Assembly (NCBI GenBank): GCA_036785705.1
Contig: JAWUZG010000036.1
Location: forward strand, 14,441,501-14,505,500
Length of the DNA: 64,000 nucleotides
Source of the DNA: Acanthornis magna
Taxonomy: Eukaryota > Chordata > Aves > Passeriformes > Acanthizidae
Direction: 5' to 3'
The translations under genes were made by a program, and so were the position numbers. Each line of letters begins with the position of its first letter. The stretch's first letter is position 1. Below, one piece after another: positions 1-13,432 of this stretch. The notes under the pieces were generated by a model. The model was given only the letters and a program-made list of their open reading frames with translations, was not told the DNA's origin and ran no database searches.

Positions 1-622
1 GTTAAATCAAGTTACAGCACTTGGGCACTCAATGGCTACAGAGAGCTCAATAACAAAGAGGAAGCAGACCCATTTGGATTTGCCCCTTTGAAAGCAAACA
101 GAGATCACAGCCAGCCTTTAAAGTAAAATGCTCACAAATGACTAGGGAGGCTTGTGTCCTGGATCCACTGAGGTCAATACAAACAAAAGGAGGATTTTTA
201 TAAGCTGCAAAACTTTCTGCCTCAAGGGAGAAAAAATTTGGTTGCCATCCTATGCAATGTAGCACTTATCTATACCCACAGTAACAAAGTGTGAACTGGT
301 TTTCTATATCCACAGTAACACAGTATGAGCTGGTTGTTTTTACAAGCATAGAAATGAAAGCAGTGCATTTTGCTGTACAAAACAAACTGGATATAAGCCG
401 AACAGCCGCAGAAACATCAAGTATCTGGAATATGTGATAAACGAAACATCTTGCTGGCTCTGCAGGACATCCTGAAACCCTGGTGTTATGGAATGGTCTT
501 CTATCATACACCACAGTGAATCAGAAATTGGAACCTTTTAATAGTTCCCCAGACTATGAAAGAGCTTGCTGCCTTACACTGTTTCATTAACACCTTCCTC
601 TCCATGCCAGGAGTCAGGTTAG
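1..622. other. Unique sequence, no gene recognised
   Basis: No recognisable protein frame or mobile element was seen. The only structure is the short tandem duplication at 271-338, listed separately. Short open frames on both strands are of the length expected by chance. Confidence 0.5.
271..338. repeat. 34-bp tandem duplication (two units)
   Basis: Positions 271-304 and 305-338 are two adjacent, similar 34-bp units. Both contain the string CCACAGTAACA followed by a variant of GAGCTGGTT. They differ by a few substitutions, so this is an old local duplication. No function is implied. Confidence 0.85.
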
Positions 623-1148
623 GTGCTGTATATTGCCTGGCTATCCTGGCCGTCCTCAACCGGGACGCCAGCCCCTTGAACGCTCAGCAGAGTTTGGCGT
701 GGGTGGCTCAAGCAGAGGCAGGGCTGCTCCCAGCGAGGGACCGACAAGGTGCTGATGAAATAAAGGTGGAAGAGGCAAAGGGTTGTGGCAGGGGGTGTCC
801 CCTGAACTCTCCTTTATTGGGGGTAGGGCGAGGGGATCTGGGAGGGAAAGTCGTGGAGGAGAACACTGGGGAAATGTCCCTGTGCAGCCAGTTAAAAGGG
901 GGGGAAACCACCAATAGGAAAAGAGACAAGAGGAGGGTACAAGGATCAGGAGTCAAATAAATTCACTTGAGGAAGGGGTACAATAACTCGTAACCAATAA
1001 AACTTTGAACATAACAGAACTTTTGGGAAGAGGGGCTTGGTCCAAGGCTCTGGGCACACCTCTCTTCCAGAACAGGGGTGGATCAACCAGAGTTGGACCT
1101 CCCACAGTTAGGGGTCCCTGGCTATCTGCTGCTTTAGGTGACTTCTGC
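623..1148 (-). mobile_element. Candidate LTR of an unassigned endogenous retrovirus
   Basis: This block is richer in GC and CpG than its surroundings. Read on the minus strand it has the order of signals expected of an LTR: an ATTGG (inverted CCAAT) box at 915-911, a TTTTAA TATA-like box at 897-892, and an AATAAA polyadenylation signal at 818-813, about 77 bp downstream. A second AATAAA lies on the plus strand near 998. The proposed ends are TG and CA, but they are approximate and no target-site duplication was found. The plus-strand open frame across 556-960 has no recognisable domain and is treated as incidental. The family is not one I recognise, and the block could instead be an unrelated GC-rich segment. 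Confidence 0.4.
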
Positions 1149-1219
1149 AATTTTTTTTTACTACTAACCCCATGAGGAGTTCATCATTAATAGCACTGAA
1201 TTTTCGATGATACAAGACA

Positions 1220-1680
1220 TTGGGGCGCTGTAGAGTGTCCAGAGAAGAGCAGCAAAGGTGGTTAAGGGTCTAGAGAGTGAATCATGGGGAGCAGCTGAGG
1301 GAGCTGGTTTTGCTTAAACTGGAGAAAAGGAGACTCAGGGAAAGGCTTAGCATTCTGTACAACTACTGAAAGAAGGTTGCAGTCAGGTGAGGTTGGGTTC
1401 TTCTCCCAGGTAAAAAGTGATAGGACAAGAGGAAATAGCCTCCAGTTGTGCCAGGGGAGGCTTAGACTGAATATTACGGAAAATTTCTTCATGAGAGGTT
1501 GTCAAGCCTTGTAACAGGCTGCCCAGGGAAGTGGTACAATCACCATCCCTGGAGTTATTTAAAAGATATATAAACATGGCAGCAAGGGACATGGTTTAGT
1601 ATTAAGTTTACAGTTTACTGTAAGTTTACTCAATGATCTTATGGGTTTTTTCCAACTTAAATGGAAATGATTCTGTTATT
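1220..1680 (+). mobile_element. CR1 LINE, 3' fragment
   Basis: The plus strand shows the typical order of a bird CR1 3' end: the motif meaning 'GTCCAGAGAAGAGCAGC', then a stretch resembling the GGAGAAAAGGAGACTCAGG block, the aggcttagactgaatatt block, the 'GGCTGCCCAGGGAAGTGG' block, and finally 'GATTCTG' near 1670. It is 5'-truncated and diverged, with no coding sequence left. This is a decayed non-LTR retrotransposon copy. Confidence 0.85.
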
Positions 1681-2179
1681 TTTAACTTCTAATTTTTTTG
1701 TCTAACACGTTTAAAGACCCCACATTTGGCCCATGAGACACTGAAAGCATCCTGTGTTTTGCCACTTTATTTATTCTTGTATACATTTGTTGTGTAATCC
1801 CTCTTATTTAGTGTGCGTATCCCTGTATGTTTACTAAAGGATGTTCATAAATGATTATTGGTAAATTACAAAGTGACTCTTAACTGGAGAGAATTGCAGG
1901 ATACTTACCTTTTAACACAGCTTAGCATTTTCTGGTATATTTTCATCCTACTGAATCACAGGAAGAAAAAGGGATTTGCATTCATTTATAAATTCAGCTT
2001 AAGAAACAGTAGATTTAAGAATGGTCATCATAAAGCCTCTTTTAAAGGGCCCTATCAGCAAAATTTTGCACAGAATAGTGCACTGTGCAACATTTACAAA
2101 TCAATGAATGCTGAGGGAATTGCCAACGACTTTACTGTCTTCCCATGAGGAGAGATAACTAATGTCTCTATTATCTGTT
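1681..2179. other. Unique sequence, nothing recognised
   Basis: AT-rich DNA between two CR1 fragments. A 96-codon plus-strand frame (1858-2148) has no motif, and its composition is that of the surrounding DNA. Confidence 0.5.
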
Positions 2180-3250
2180 TTGAATAACACTTAAGAGCAG
2201 GAAGGAAACACATAGGCATGGAAGCATGCATCCTGGGAAGAGAATATGGGTGCTACCTAGCTCTGTAAGGATGGGGTCAGGAAGGCGAAGAGGTAGCTGC
2301 AGATGAAGCTGGCAAGGGACACAAAGAATAAGAAGGGCTTCTACAAATGTGTCTGCCAGACAAGGAAGATTAAAAAGCATGAATTCACGCTCATGAGCAC
2401 AACTGGAAAACTGATAAAAGAGTGGAGGAGAAGGTTGAGGTACTCAACAACTTTTTGCCTCAGTCTTCTCTGGCAGCCACATCTCTTAACAGGATAGACC
2501 ACAAGAGAGGGAATGAGGGAGCAAAGTCCCTCCCAGTGTAAGAGATGCCTAGGCTTGAGACCGCCTGAGAAAAGGGAATCTATGTAAGACTATGGGAACT
2601 GTCAAGATTCATCCCACAATCCTGAGGGAATTGGCTGATGTAGTTGCCAAGCCACTTCCCATTATATTTGAAAAGACATGACTGTCAGGTGAGGTCCCTG
2701 ATGTCTGGAAAAGAGCAAACATTACAACAATTATTTTAAAAGGATGAAAGGATGACCTTGGAAACTGCCGACCTGTCAGTCTCAGCTCTGTGCCTGGGAA
2801 AATTATGGAAGAGATCTTTCCACAAGCTATGCTAAGGCACGTGGAGAACAGGAATGTCATTTGAGACAGCCAGCACAGCTTCACCAAGGGCAAGTTCTGG
2901 CTGACCAGTCTTGTGGGCTTCTATGGTGCAGAGACTCCAGAGTGGAAAAAGGAAGACTGACTGAAAATTAGGTAAAAGGAAGACAGGTGCGCCTTCCTTA
3001 TACATAAAGACTTATACTGAAAGACATCCTTTCAGTCAGTCTTGATGAGTGTGGCGAAACACTGGAACAGATTTCCCCGAAAGGTGATAGATGTCCGATC
3101 CCTGAAAACACTCAAGATGCAGACAGGGCTGACAAACCTGATGGAGTTGAAGAGCTCCTGCACATTTCAGAAGGTGTTGGGCTAGGTGTCCTCTAAAGGT
3201 ACCTTCTAACCCAAAACCAGTCTATGATTCTACAGTTCTATGACTCCATG
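2180..3250 (+). mobile_element. CR1 LINE with internal deletion
   Basis: From about 2290 the plus strand encodes a decayed CR1 ORF2: the linker upstream of the reverse transcriptase (GKGHKE-like, 'KKGFYKCV' near 2331), then the N-terminal RT region near 2605-2830 (ILRELADV, then [13 protein letters not shown]). Stops and shifts interrupt it. At about 2935 it leaves the RT region and resumes near 3045 in the 3' untranslated part (GTGGCGAAACACTGGAACAG), finishing with TATGATTCTA-type octamers at 3220-3255. The RT catalytic core is therefore missing. A 14-bp inverted repeat (2953-2966 and 3030-3043) lies at the deletion junction. Confidence 0.85.
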
Positions 3251-6200
3251 ACTCTATCCACCCATGTGGATAAATGTCTTAAAAGAGGTGGCTGAGCATG
3301 TCATTGACAGTGTCTAATTATATTCAACATCAGAAAAAGAAGGATTAACATATGTTGGATACTCTAGAGATTATTACCAATCAGCCTTCATAATGAGAAA
3401 CCCAAGGATGACAAGAATAATTAAAATTCAGGTTCCAAAAGTAAAAAATATAAAAACTCTAGAAAAATTATTCTTAAGATTATATCACCCAATTTCCATA
3501 GCTTGAAAACCATTAAGGCATTCCAAATTCTTAAATGCTTATGAATATTTTTTGTCTAAAACAAAAGGAACAACCTTGACCGTTCCCCTTTATTCTCTAT
3601 GCTGTTTATGAACATGCTTTCAAAGAATGAAGCTGAGGGAAAGTGTTTTAATTTCATAGGTGAATAATGCCAGGTTACATGTTTTGTATTTTATGATAGT
3701 TTTGGATTACATGATGATATGTCATTACCATGTCTTGTTCACCCTTCATCTACCATGCAAATCAATTAACAAGTAGGGTAAGGTTTTATGTAGATTTTTC
3801 TCACTCTGTACCAAATTGTCATCACTGTTATAATGGTGTAAATCTGGATGAGTTACACTGAATTCAACTGTATTATTTCAGAATTACACCAACTTAATTA
3901 GAATAAAATTGTTGCCGCACAAAGAAATTGACAGGTTTTCCAGAAAGACAAAATCTACACTAAAAGAAGCAGGGCTTATATAAAGCAAATTGAACATGGT
4001 TAGTAGATGAGATGGCTCCACTAAGAGAGCAGGCGTGCAAAATTAATTTATGGCCTCGATTTTCTAGCACAGTATAACTCTTGTAAACTTACTGCCATTT
4101 TTCTCCAGAAAAGCAGCCCTAAAAACATCATGCCAAGGAAAGGGGGGTCTCAGTGGCAAGATGCCACACAAGTGCTATCCCATGGCAGCTCAGCAGGCAA
4201 AAGGGATTGCCAAAACAAGAGAAAATGTCTCTGCCCCACTTCCCTATAAAATACATAACGTCAGCCACTCGGGGCTTATATCTACCTTAAGGCTGCCCTA
4301 ACTCAATGTGGGGAGAGCTGCTCTGAATAGAACTGTAACAGGGCTAGACAAAGGAAATGAAGTTATTTGCATTGTATGAAATTTTTTCCTGCTCCTTTTA
4401 AAGATTTATCTCTCCTAGGATCTCTTAAATCTTTCTTTTTTTCATGATTTCTAGAAAGTACACAATGGCAAAGACTGCTTGCTTGCTTGCTTGTTGCTTG
4501 CTTTCTTTTTTTTTTTTTTTTCCTGATATATTCCCAAAAATGTTCTCACCTGTGTTTAATACAGCTTGAAGAAACAGGGAATAGGTCCCGTGGAAATAAT
4601 TTAAGGAGGTATTGCAGTTAAAGGTTTTATTGCTAGTCATATAATAGCAGGGGGCAAAATAAGGAATGTAGTTCTGACATGAAAATATAATTTTTCTGAA
4701 CAATGTTGTAGGGGTCTAGTTTCAATTTTAAGAGCATCTTTTGGTTTTAATGTGCTAAACATTCAGACATTTTTTTTTCCGTTTGCTGACAGTTCTTTAT
4801 GTCAGTGATCAAATCAACTTTCCATCCTTCTTGTTATTAGTGTCATTCATGCTTTTCAAGCTCTTCCGCCTTTAATACCAATTCTAATGAACTGGATTGG
4901 AGTGTAATAAATGGGTCCACCAGGGACTCAACTGCGAGAAGGTGACATTTTCAGAGAGAAAACACATTTTTGAGAGAGCACATCTCTTTCAGTTAGGTAG
5001 CTCCTCCCTTCTGAGCTCTTTGCTTTCTGTAGCATATACACACAGAGATGATAGCAGCTCCCCCTAGCTCAGTAATGTCTCTGGAGACATGCAAGGGAAA
5101 TCCAGAACCACCAGTGACTCACCACTAAATTGGAACTACCAGGTAAGGGGACACTTTTCAGAGGACTGAAAAGGACACCCATCACTTTCTGTGCTTCACT
5201 TGTTTCTGAAACAGCAGGTAGCTGGACCTAAACATGGTATAAACTGCTTTAAGGTATTAAGTTACAAAAGAGTCTCATATCTGAGTTCTTTTTATATAAA
5301 CCCTCTAATGCCACAGCAAATGTATTTGGTCCAACATTTTCTCTGTGTGCTTAATTTTTAGTATTTCAAGTCATTCAGAATAAACACCAGTATAGGTATT
5401 TCTGTTTCTGTTGGATTAAACAATTTAAACAGAATTTTCATTGTCTGAGAAATCAATGCAGTGAAACTCTGAAAGGCACAGTTCATGTTTAATAAATCTA
5501 TTGTGATTGGCAAATGAGACAGAGTTTTTAATCTTCCTGGTAGCCATCCCAAGATTTTTGTGGCACTCAATTTTTGGTTAATGCAATCAGGGACCATTAA
5601 AGAGTTGGTTAATAAAGGCATTTATGCTGTTTGTACTAGGAATTGAATACTGAAGAAAGAGTTGAAGAGACACAAGGCAATTTGAAGAATGATTAAGAAA
5701 TTTGTTGTGGTATATCCACCCATTATACTTGTGGATAAACATGGAATTATCCCTAGTAATAACGCAGTATTTGACATTTACAGAAGATTCTGAATGAGAT
5801 TGCAGAAACATATTTTCTTCCTCTTGATTAACTGGAAGCAATAAAACTTCTTGCATTAGCTACCATAGAAAATTCAGTAGTTAATATAGATTCTGTATTT
5901 TAGTTAACTTGAACAGGAAGTTTTTCAAAGTATAAAGGCCCAGTCTGTGTTGTCTGAGCACTGAATGCACACATCTCCCCAATACTGTGTGTCAGTTATG
6001 GAATTAGTAAATGCAGCAATTCCACATGCAGCCATCAGTTTCATTTTTATCTGTGAACATGAATGCACTGCTGTGGCACTGGTGTGACACTCCCTTATGG
6101 ATGAGGCTTTTTAACACACAGGGATTAGATTTGTGAACAGTCATTAGACACTCTTTTTTAAATTTCACTATTACTGGAGAAGATATTTTGTTCTTACTTA

Positions 6201-9200
6201 CAAAGGGCCTCTGTAAATTCAGTGCTCCCTCGTTACTAATTTATATAATCATTTCAGTGCCTGGTCTTTAACTAATGCAACTGATCCTGCTTGTTCTGCC
6301 CAGGTAGATTTCTCTCTTGGTAGGTGACACTGACACCCTTAGCATGGCTGGGGGAAGTCCAGCTCAGGGGATTCAATTTCCAGGTGCTTCAAGACTCTGA
6401 AATGGTGTAGCAGCACTTAATTTGCATAGAAGGTGTCAGGGACAGCATACCCCTATCTGTGGTCCAACCCAAACATCCCCAAGCACAGTCAAAGGTCTTC
6501 CTAAAGGACCCACAGACACATCTCTATCCTGCTCTCCAGGAACATGCATGAGTTCCCACTGTGCCTCAGCCACGTGCCTTTTCCAGAGTCTTGTATGCAA
6601 ATCCCTGCCTTGCGGTGCTTTTATTTGCTTGTGCCTTTGATGTACATATTTATCTCTTAATCAGCTCCAACAAAAACTGTCCCTCAAACTGTGACAATAC
6701 CAGAACGTGATTCACAATGCAGGGATGATGCTCTGAAACCCCTATCAGCACTGTCCTGTTCTATGAACACCCAGGACTGTCCATTTCCCAGCTTTCAGAC
6801 ACACATCTTTTGCTAGCATGCTTTCCCCAAGCAAGTTATGCTTCCTTTGACCAGAAATGTACTACAAAATAGGATAATAAATCCAAAAATGGCAACAACA
6901 TCCTCCAAGCCCAGGCAGCCAAATAGCATTTGAGAATTCATTATGAAGATGCAAAGTAGTTAAGGATCCTGTAAAAACTTCAGGAAACTTAAGAAGAGCT
7001 TGAGACAGGCTTCACTAGATATTGGAAGTGTTACTGAAAGTAAGAAATGTTAACCAAGGCTTGTAACTTTATAAGTGCTTAGAGATTTTTTTTAACCTAT
7101 GAAATCCTCTGATTTTCAGACACTTGGGGAATCATTGGAACCTGATTTCTAGTTGTGCATCCTATTAAATTATTAGAACACACCCTTCAGTTTAAGTTCA
7201 TTAACAGTAAAATGACTTTTTTTTTTCTCTAAACAACAGTCCCTTTAGGGAATGCTGCATGTGTAAAGTCAGTAACACAGTAACATTGTATAACCTGGGT
7301 GAGCCAAGCCAGCCATTACCTTTCTTCCAAATTCCTCTCCTTGTAACAGACATAAATTACTATTTTCTCCCACCAACAGAACAATAGTAAAAAACACAGC
7401 AGACCTCAGTCATTGTCTAAAGAGATGTCCATTTTACAATGTGAATTCTTAAGCCCTAATCATGTGCACATTTAGATACCAAAAATTCTGAGGCATGCAC
7501 TAAGACTAAGGTTTTTGAAAGTACAAACAGAAGTAGTGACAGGTTTTGCTCTGGTTGCCTAGTTCACCAGTTCTAATGATACCTAAAACCTGAGGCACAC
7601 ATCTATGTCTTTAGACACCTAGATACCTGTAAAAATTGTATGTGGCTTTCCACATAAAGTAGCAGACTACGTGAAAATGACTGGAGACAAAACTGGAAAA
7701 GCCAAATTCACATTCTAACAGAGGCTATAGCATTATGGAAATTATAGGGTGAAATACCATTGCCACTTCCTGGATGGAATGCAGCTGGCATGCACAGAAT
7801 CTATTCCATAGTAGTTCCCCACACAACACAGCCTACAACCTTAAGCACCAGCTAAGGGGGATGAAACGGGGTTGGAGCGAAGACATCGCAGCCAGGCACT
7901 GCTGAAATCCTCTGCAGTTGTGAACCCCATAGTACCATGTAGCTGATAAACTGCATAGCACCTGTCAGCCAGGCAGGATAGGAGATGTCTTACTGCTGAA
8001 CCAGCAACTGTGGCAAAATACCTTTCCTCAGATGAACTTGCCTCACTACAATTTCATTGCAATGCTAATGCACCTGTATCCCAAAAATACCTCCAAAGTA
8101 TGATCACACCTCTCTGAGCATATGCTCTGTATTTTATTGACTGTATCTTCAAGAGTGAAGTGAGAGAATTTTACACCATTCAGCAACAAAAGTCACTCAA
8201 GCTTCAAGTAAATGTAAATAAATAGCATAAATGTCAGTTAAGAATGAGGAGAAGTTCTGGGATCGGTTGACAGGCTGAACCTATCTTCTCCCCCACAGGG
8301 ATACCTATGCAGTAAGAACCTTACTCTATGTGAGCTAAATTATTACCTCAAGATGTATTTCATTGGTGATTAGAGCATATTTGTATTTTGCTTTAAATAA
8401 TTTTATCAATTTATTATCAATGTGTTTATTTTAAAAGTGTGTTGTTCCATAAACTGTTTAGTGTGAGTTCTCCAAGGGCACTAACATTTACTGGCAGCAG
8501 AAAACATACCTAATTGAGAGTGGGGAGATCCAGGAGGGAGTCTCTCTGCATTATAGTAAGGATTCATCTGCAGTACTATGTTGGCACAAGTCCCTGAAAA
8601 AGTGGAACTGCGCCCTGATAACATGGAGTCATCAAAACAGGACACTGACAGAGTGGTGGGGTACAAGGGGTCTCAGATTTCCTGAGGCATTGGCTGACTG
8701 ATGAAACAAAAAGGTTCAAGGAAGCCTCCTTTTCACATGACACAGATTGACCATGTCAGATGATGAATCATAGAGTCTGTTTTATTTTGAAATAGCAATA
8801 ATGAATGATCCATATATATGTTTACCTGCTGTGTTGTCTAGTATTTCGCTTAGTCTAACCTTACATGTCCAATTCCCAACTCACTGGCTCATACAACAAG
8901 AGAAAGGCCAACATTCTCCAGTGTCAACTTCTGTCTTCCTATAAATAATTTTAAAACCTTGTAAAACATTTGATCTCAAAACTACAAATACACCTTCTCA
9001 AACATTCCAGTTATTTGGGTTTTTCATTGGACCCAAATGAATTGAACCTGATTTGACTCAAGACTGCCTGCAGTCAACTCTTGTTGTATCCAGATGACCA
9101 ACACCATAATGAACTCACTGTCCTGAGTTTTCTCCTCCTACTCATTCATCTCTTCAGAAGCACTGATCAGAATTTTGCAGTACCTGGACACTTACCAGTT

Positions 9201-11548
9201 TAAATGAGACCAGACACATTCACTTGGTGAATGCAAGTGGAAATTACAACACCTCTTTGCAAAACCCTTGAAATGAACTGCCCGTTTTGAGCTACTTTCT
9301 GTGGCAGAGGTCATGGAAGTAGCAAGGCTGGAAAAAAAATTTAAAATATCTCAATGAAAATATTATATTGAGAAGCAAACAGTTAGTGAATCTTTATGGT
9401 TTACTGAAAAGTTATTTTCCCTGCCTTCTTCTGGTTAAGAACTGGAGCAGGCATGTCCAAGGTGAAGGGCTAGAAAACAATTTTCTGGAAGAAAAGGGCA
9501 CATTCAAGGCTGCAGGACTGTTTAACACCTGAGGCTCCAAGCAGCAGGAGTCCACAGACGTCAAGAAATTGACTTGCAACTATCAGTTCTGTCATGGAAT
9601 TAATATGAGACTTCTAAAGTTAAATCTCAACTTTCTAAAGTAGGAAGAAACAGATGAGCTTGAAAGAGGATCAGCAATGATTAAGAAGCATATGCAACAG
9701 AAGAGACTTAATGTAGGGAGGCATGAGCGATGTGAGGCTCCTGACTCCTGGCTGGGGAGTGCCCTCAGCCCCCATCGCTGTCACTGCACAGAGAGCTGAT
9801 GGAGGGACTCAGGCTGCGCAGACTTCTCAGGTTCAAAGGTCTCCACAAGCACTGGCTGAAGCTCAGTCCTCCTTGGCCTCAGGGATATTAAAAGCCCAGA
9901 CCTTTGCAAGAGATGTAGGCAGTTTTTTCTTCGCTGATGCAGTGATCAGCAGAGGCTAGTGCAGATATGCTTCAAAATTTTCACAGTGCCTGAGCACTGA
10001 TAGAAACTCCCATGCTGCTAGTGGCTGTAGAGCAGCTCACATTGGTTAAAGGCCGTGCTTATTATGTATCATTAGCATTAATTCCCTAAGTATATAACTA
10101 ATACATTCATAACCTAATTCCATAATGTTACAGAGGAATTATACCTATCTTTTACTGCATCTATGTAGCACACACATCTGAAGACTTTAATGACTGAGGG
10201 CTGAGGTATCTTATGACTGATTTTGAGTTTCTTCCAACACTTTAATAAAAAGTCAGAGCCCTCTATTAAAGCACTACAGGAGTTCAGGAAAGAAACCAAA
10301 ATCTGTCTGTGACAGACAGGTCTGAACATGCAACATCCAGACCAGTGATTTTTCTATTAATAATTCCAGCTCCGAGATAGGCACTTTACTACAACTAAAA
10401 TATCTAAATGCGGATTTTTAAACAATAGATAAGGATTTCTTTTTTAGCAAATCATAAAGATATTGGCATACAGTTTGCCAAAATTGGTTTCCTTGAAGGG
10501 AGAATAAAGATATACACACAACATATCAAGACAGGAAAGATGGTCTAGCAATTAGGCTATCAGCTAAATGGGAGAATTTTTTCTCAGTTCTGCGTCTTCC
10601 CCATTTAATGAGTGACTCAAACACAATGTTTCCTCCACATTCTCCATTTGCAGAATGCTCTTATTGGCTTTTCCCTTCTGTACACCAGTCCTAGCCAAAG
10701 TAATCTAGCAAGTGCCAACCTGTCTTCATTCTCAGCACAGCTGCTCTGAACCACATATTTATGACAGGGACTACCTGAGAGCATATTTTTTCCTGTGCCA
10801 TTGGAGGTTAGCTCATTCATTCCTGCTTTTTGTTACAATAGGTCTTCTCTGTTCTGCATGAGGTGGAGAAAGCTCTCAAGTGTGTTGGGATTAAGGCAAG
10901 CAGTCCCAGACTCAGTGGCTCTCTTATGTGTTAACTAATGGGACTGAAAACTTATGTAATTAATTTAAAAAGAAAACTAACCTAGAAGTTTAACCACAGA
11001 ACAGCAGTGGCTATCCTGACAAACTACTTCTAGCACATTTTTTAAAATTTTTCTTTTTTAGAAATGGTGTATAATGTACTTTAAAAGAATTTTAGAATTT
11101 CTAATAATTTCATTGCAGTAACATTAGAGAGAAATATAGAAAACTGAAAGAGCTTTCAGTTCATTTCTGGATATCACTACATTCAGTTTGATGCCTGAAG
11201 CACAACATAATAACACAGGTTTTTCAGATAAATCCTCTTCATTTTATATGGTTTTGTCAACACAAATCAATTGATTATACTGCTTCCAGAGTCCCTGAAA
11301 ACACCAGGGCTCTTTTTCCCAGTTTCTATTACAAAGGCCAAAAAACTCTAGTCAGATTTCCTAAGAAGCAAATCCCCAGGAGCATTTTCACACCAGTTTT
11401 TACAGCAAGCCATGACGGCTTTCTCAGTTTTTCCAGCTAAAAGATGCTGCAGTTGCTTCTATACCAAGTATAAAACATGAGCTGTATTACTTGCACTGCA
11501 AGGAAGTGTTCCAACTTTCTTAGGGACAAGATAAAGACAGCAAGAGAG
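3251..11548. other. Long unique AT-rich interval
   Basis: More than 8 kb without a recognisable gene or mobile element, apart from the simple repeat at 4477-4522. Open frames are all below 100 codons and none shows a domain. I cannot tell from one sequence whether it holds conserved non-coding elements or small exons of a large gene. Confidence 0.5.
4477..4522. repeat. (GCTT)n simple repeat followed by poly(T)
   Basis: Several GCTT units, one of them interrupted, lead into a run of about 16 T at 4506-4521. This is a microsatellite likely to vary in length. Confidence 0.95.
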
Positions 11549-12010
11549 TCATAGAATCATAGAATGTTAAGGGGTTTGAAAGGACCTTAAAGATCATCTA
11601 GTTCCAACAACCCCCTTCACCAATGGCAGGTGAACCTTCCACTAGATCAGGTTGTTCAAACCCCCACCCAACGCAGCTTTGAACACTGCCAGGGTTGGGA
11701 CATTTGCACCCTCGCTGGATGTCTGTTCCAGTGTCTCACCACCCACACACTAAAAAATTTCTTCCTAATACCTAACATAAAATTTTCCTCTTTCAATTTG
11801 TTCCCATTTCTCCTCGTCCTAGCACTGCAGTTCCTGATGAACAGTGCCTCTCGGGCTTCCCTGTAGGCCCCTTCAGATACTGAAGGTTGTTATGAGGTCT
11901 CCACAGAACCTTCTCTTCTCCAGGCTCAACAGCCACAACTTTCCCAACCTGTCTTCATAGGGGAGGTGCTCCAGTCCTCTTATCAACTTTATTTATTCTA
12001 TTGGCCCTCA
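11549..12010 (-). mobile_element. CR1 LINE, 3' fragment
   Basis: The plus strand begins with TCATAGAATCATAGAATG, the complement of the CR1 terminal octamers. It continues with the complement of the whole CR1 3' end: 'GACCTTAAAGATCATCTAG', 'CACTAGATCAGGTTG', 'TTCTTCCTAATACCTAA' and 'CTTCTCTTCTCCAGGCT'. The element is therefore on the minus strand, 5'-truncated near 12,010. It is one of the better-preserved 3' ends in the window. Confidence 0.95.
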
Positions 12011-12819
12011 GTGGTGTGAGAGCCAGACTGTCTCTGCCTCAGAGACACAGCAGCTCTGTCTGAGGTGGGGAGGAAGAAGCCAACTCTGTAGAGACTGTGT
12101 CTGTGTAGAAGAGACTTGGCCATTAACTTTCCTCCTCTAGCTAGCTACTGTAAGGAATATAAATTAGCAGGAAGCTTTTTGATACTGACATGCTTTTAGT
12201 AGCTGGATTTTTCCATTGTCAGCAGAAGAGTACCGAGGTGATGTCTGCCAGCAGGACTGTAAGCTGAAGCACTGCCAGGATTTCTGACATAAACCTCAGA
12301 GGTATTTTCACCCCTATGTAATAACACTTATCATAAAGGATCCCAAAGTGCTTTGAAACTGCACAAGATAAATTCAGGGAGTAATTCATCACTAGGGCTT
12401 CTCCAGGGCACAGCCATCCCTACACATACTGTCAGCTCCTGGGATCTTTACTAGTAGCATCTTCCATTTAGATTTTAAGGCATAGGGTGGGTGGTATCTG
12501 TGCTCAAATAACTCTTGCCTGTGGCATTTATCCTATTTAAAATAGAAAGAGGAAAAAAAACATAATATTGAGCACCATTGTAGCTCAGTTCCTTGCAAGT
12601 TCTCCTTTACAACACAGACATAAATGCTTGCCCCTGTTGAGACCAGCCTGGTAAAATCCCCTAAACTGCTGAAATCTGATGAAACCATCACAAGTTCTGA
12701 GCTGCCAAAATTCTCATAGATCCAAGACAGCTCAAATAACTGTCACTTCTGGATCATTTTTATGACAGTTTGTGGTTGCACAGTACATATATGTATCTGA
12801 ATATTACCTTAAGAATTTG
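12011..12819. other. Unique sequence, nothing recognised
   Basis: No frame, RNA gene or repeat recognised between the CR1 and the following LTR. Confidence 0.5.
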
Positions 12820-13432
12820 TGTTATGGTTTAACCCCAGCCAGCCACCAAGCCCCACACAGCCACTCACTCGCTGCTACAACAGCTGGATCACGGAAAGAA
12901 GCAAAAGGGCAAAAGCTTGTAAACTCCAGGTTGAGATTCACACAGTTTAATAAGGAAAGCAAATGCCACACACATAAACAAAGCAAAACAAAATAATTAA
13001 TTCACCGCTTCCCACGGGCAGGCAGTCTTCAGCCATCTCCTGTACAGCAGGGCCCCATCACATGTAACAGTGACTTGGGAAGACAAACACAATCACCCCA
13101 AATACTTTCCCCTTTCCTCCTCCTTCCCTCTACTTTTTATACTGAGCATGATGTCACATGGTCTGGAATATCCCTTTGGTCAGTTGGGGTCACCTGTCCT
13201 GGCTCTGTCTCCTCCCAACCTCTCAAGTACCCCCAGTCCCCTCTCCAGTGTGACTGTACCAGAAGCAGAAAAGGCCTTGGCTCTGTGTAAGCTCTGCTCA
13301 GCAAAAAAAAAAAAAAATATTAAAAAAAAAAAAAAATCTATATCATCAACTCTGTATTCAGCATAAATCCCAGACACAGCCCCACACCAACCAGTGTGAA
13401 GAAACTTAACTCTGTCCCAGCCAAAACCAGCA
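12820..13432 (-). mobile_element. Solitary ERVL-like LTR
   Basis: The block runs from TGTTATGGTTTAACCCCAGC to a segment ending AAAACCAGCA, so it has TG...CA ends on either reading. On the minus strand a TATA-box-like TATAAAAA lies at 13,141-13,134. About 200 bp further downstream is the PBS-distal part that normally holds the poly(A) signal. The layout matches a common bird ERVL-type LTR that I recognise. Two A-rich runs near 13,303 and 13,322 have expanded inside it. No internal retroviral sequence adjoins either end, so it is a solo LTR. A clear target-site duplication was not seen. The copy at 28,586-29,171 is closely related. Confidence 0.88.

Noticed and set aside
556..960. Plus-strand frame of 134 codons
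   Set aside because: It lies over the LTR-like block on the opposite strand, has no domain, and overlaps the putative promoter and poly(A) signals.
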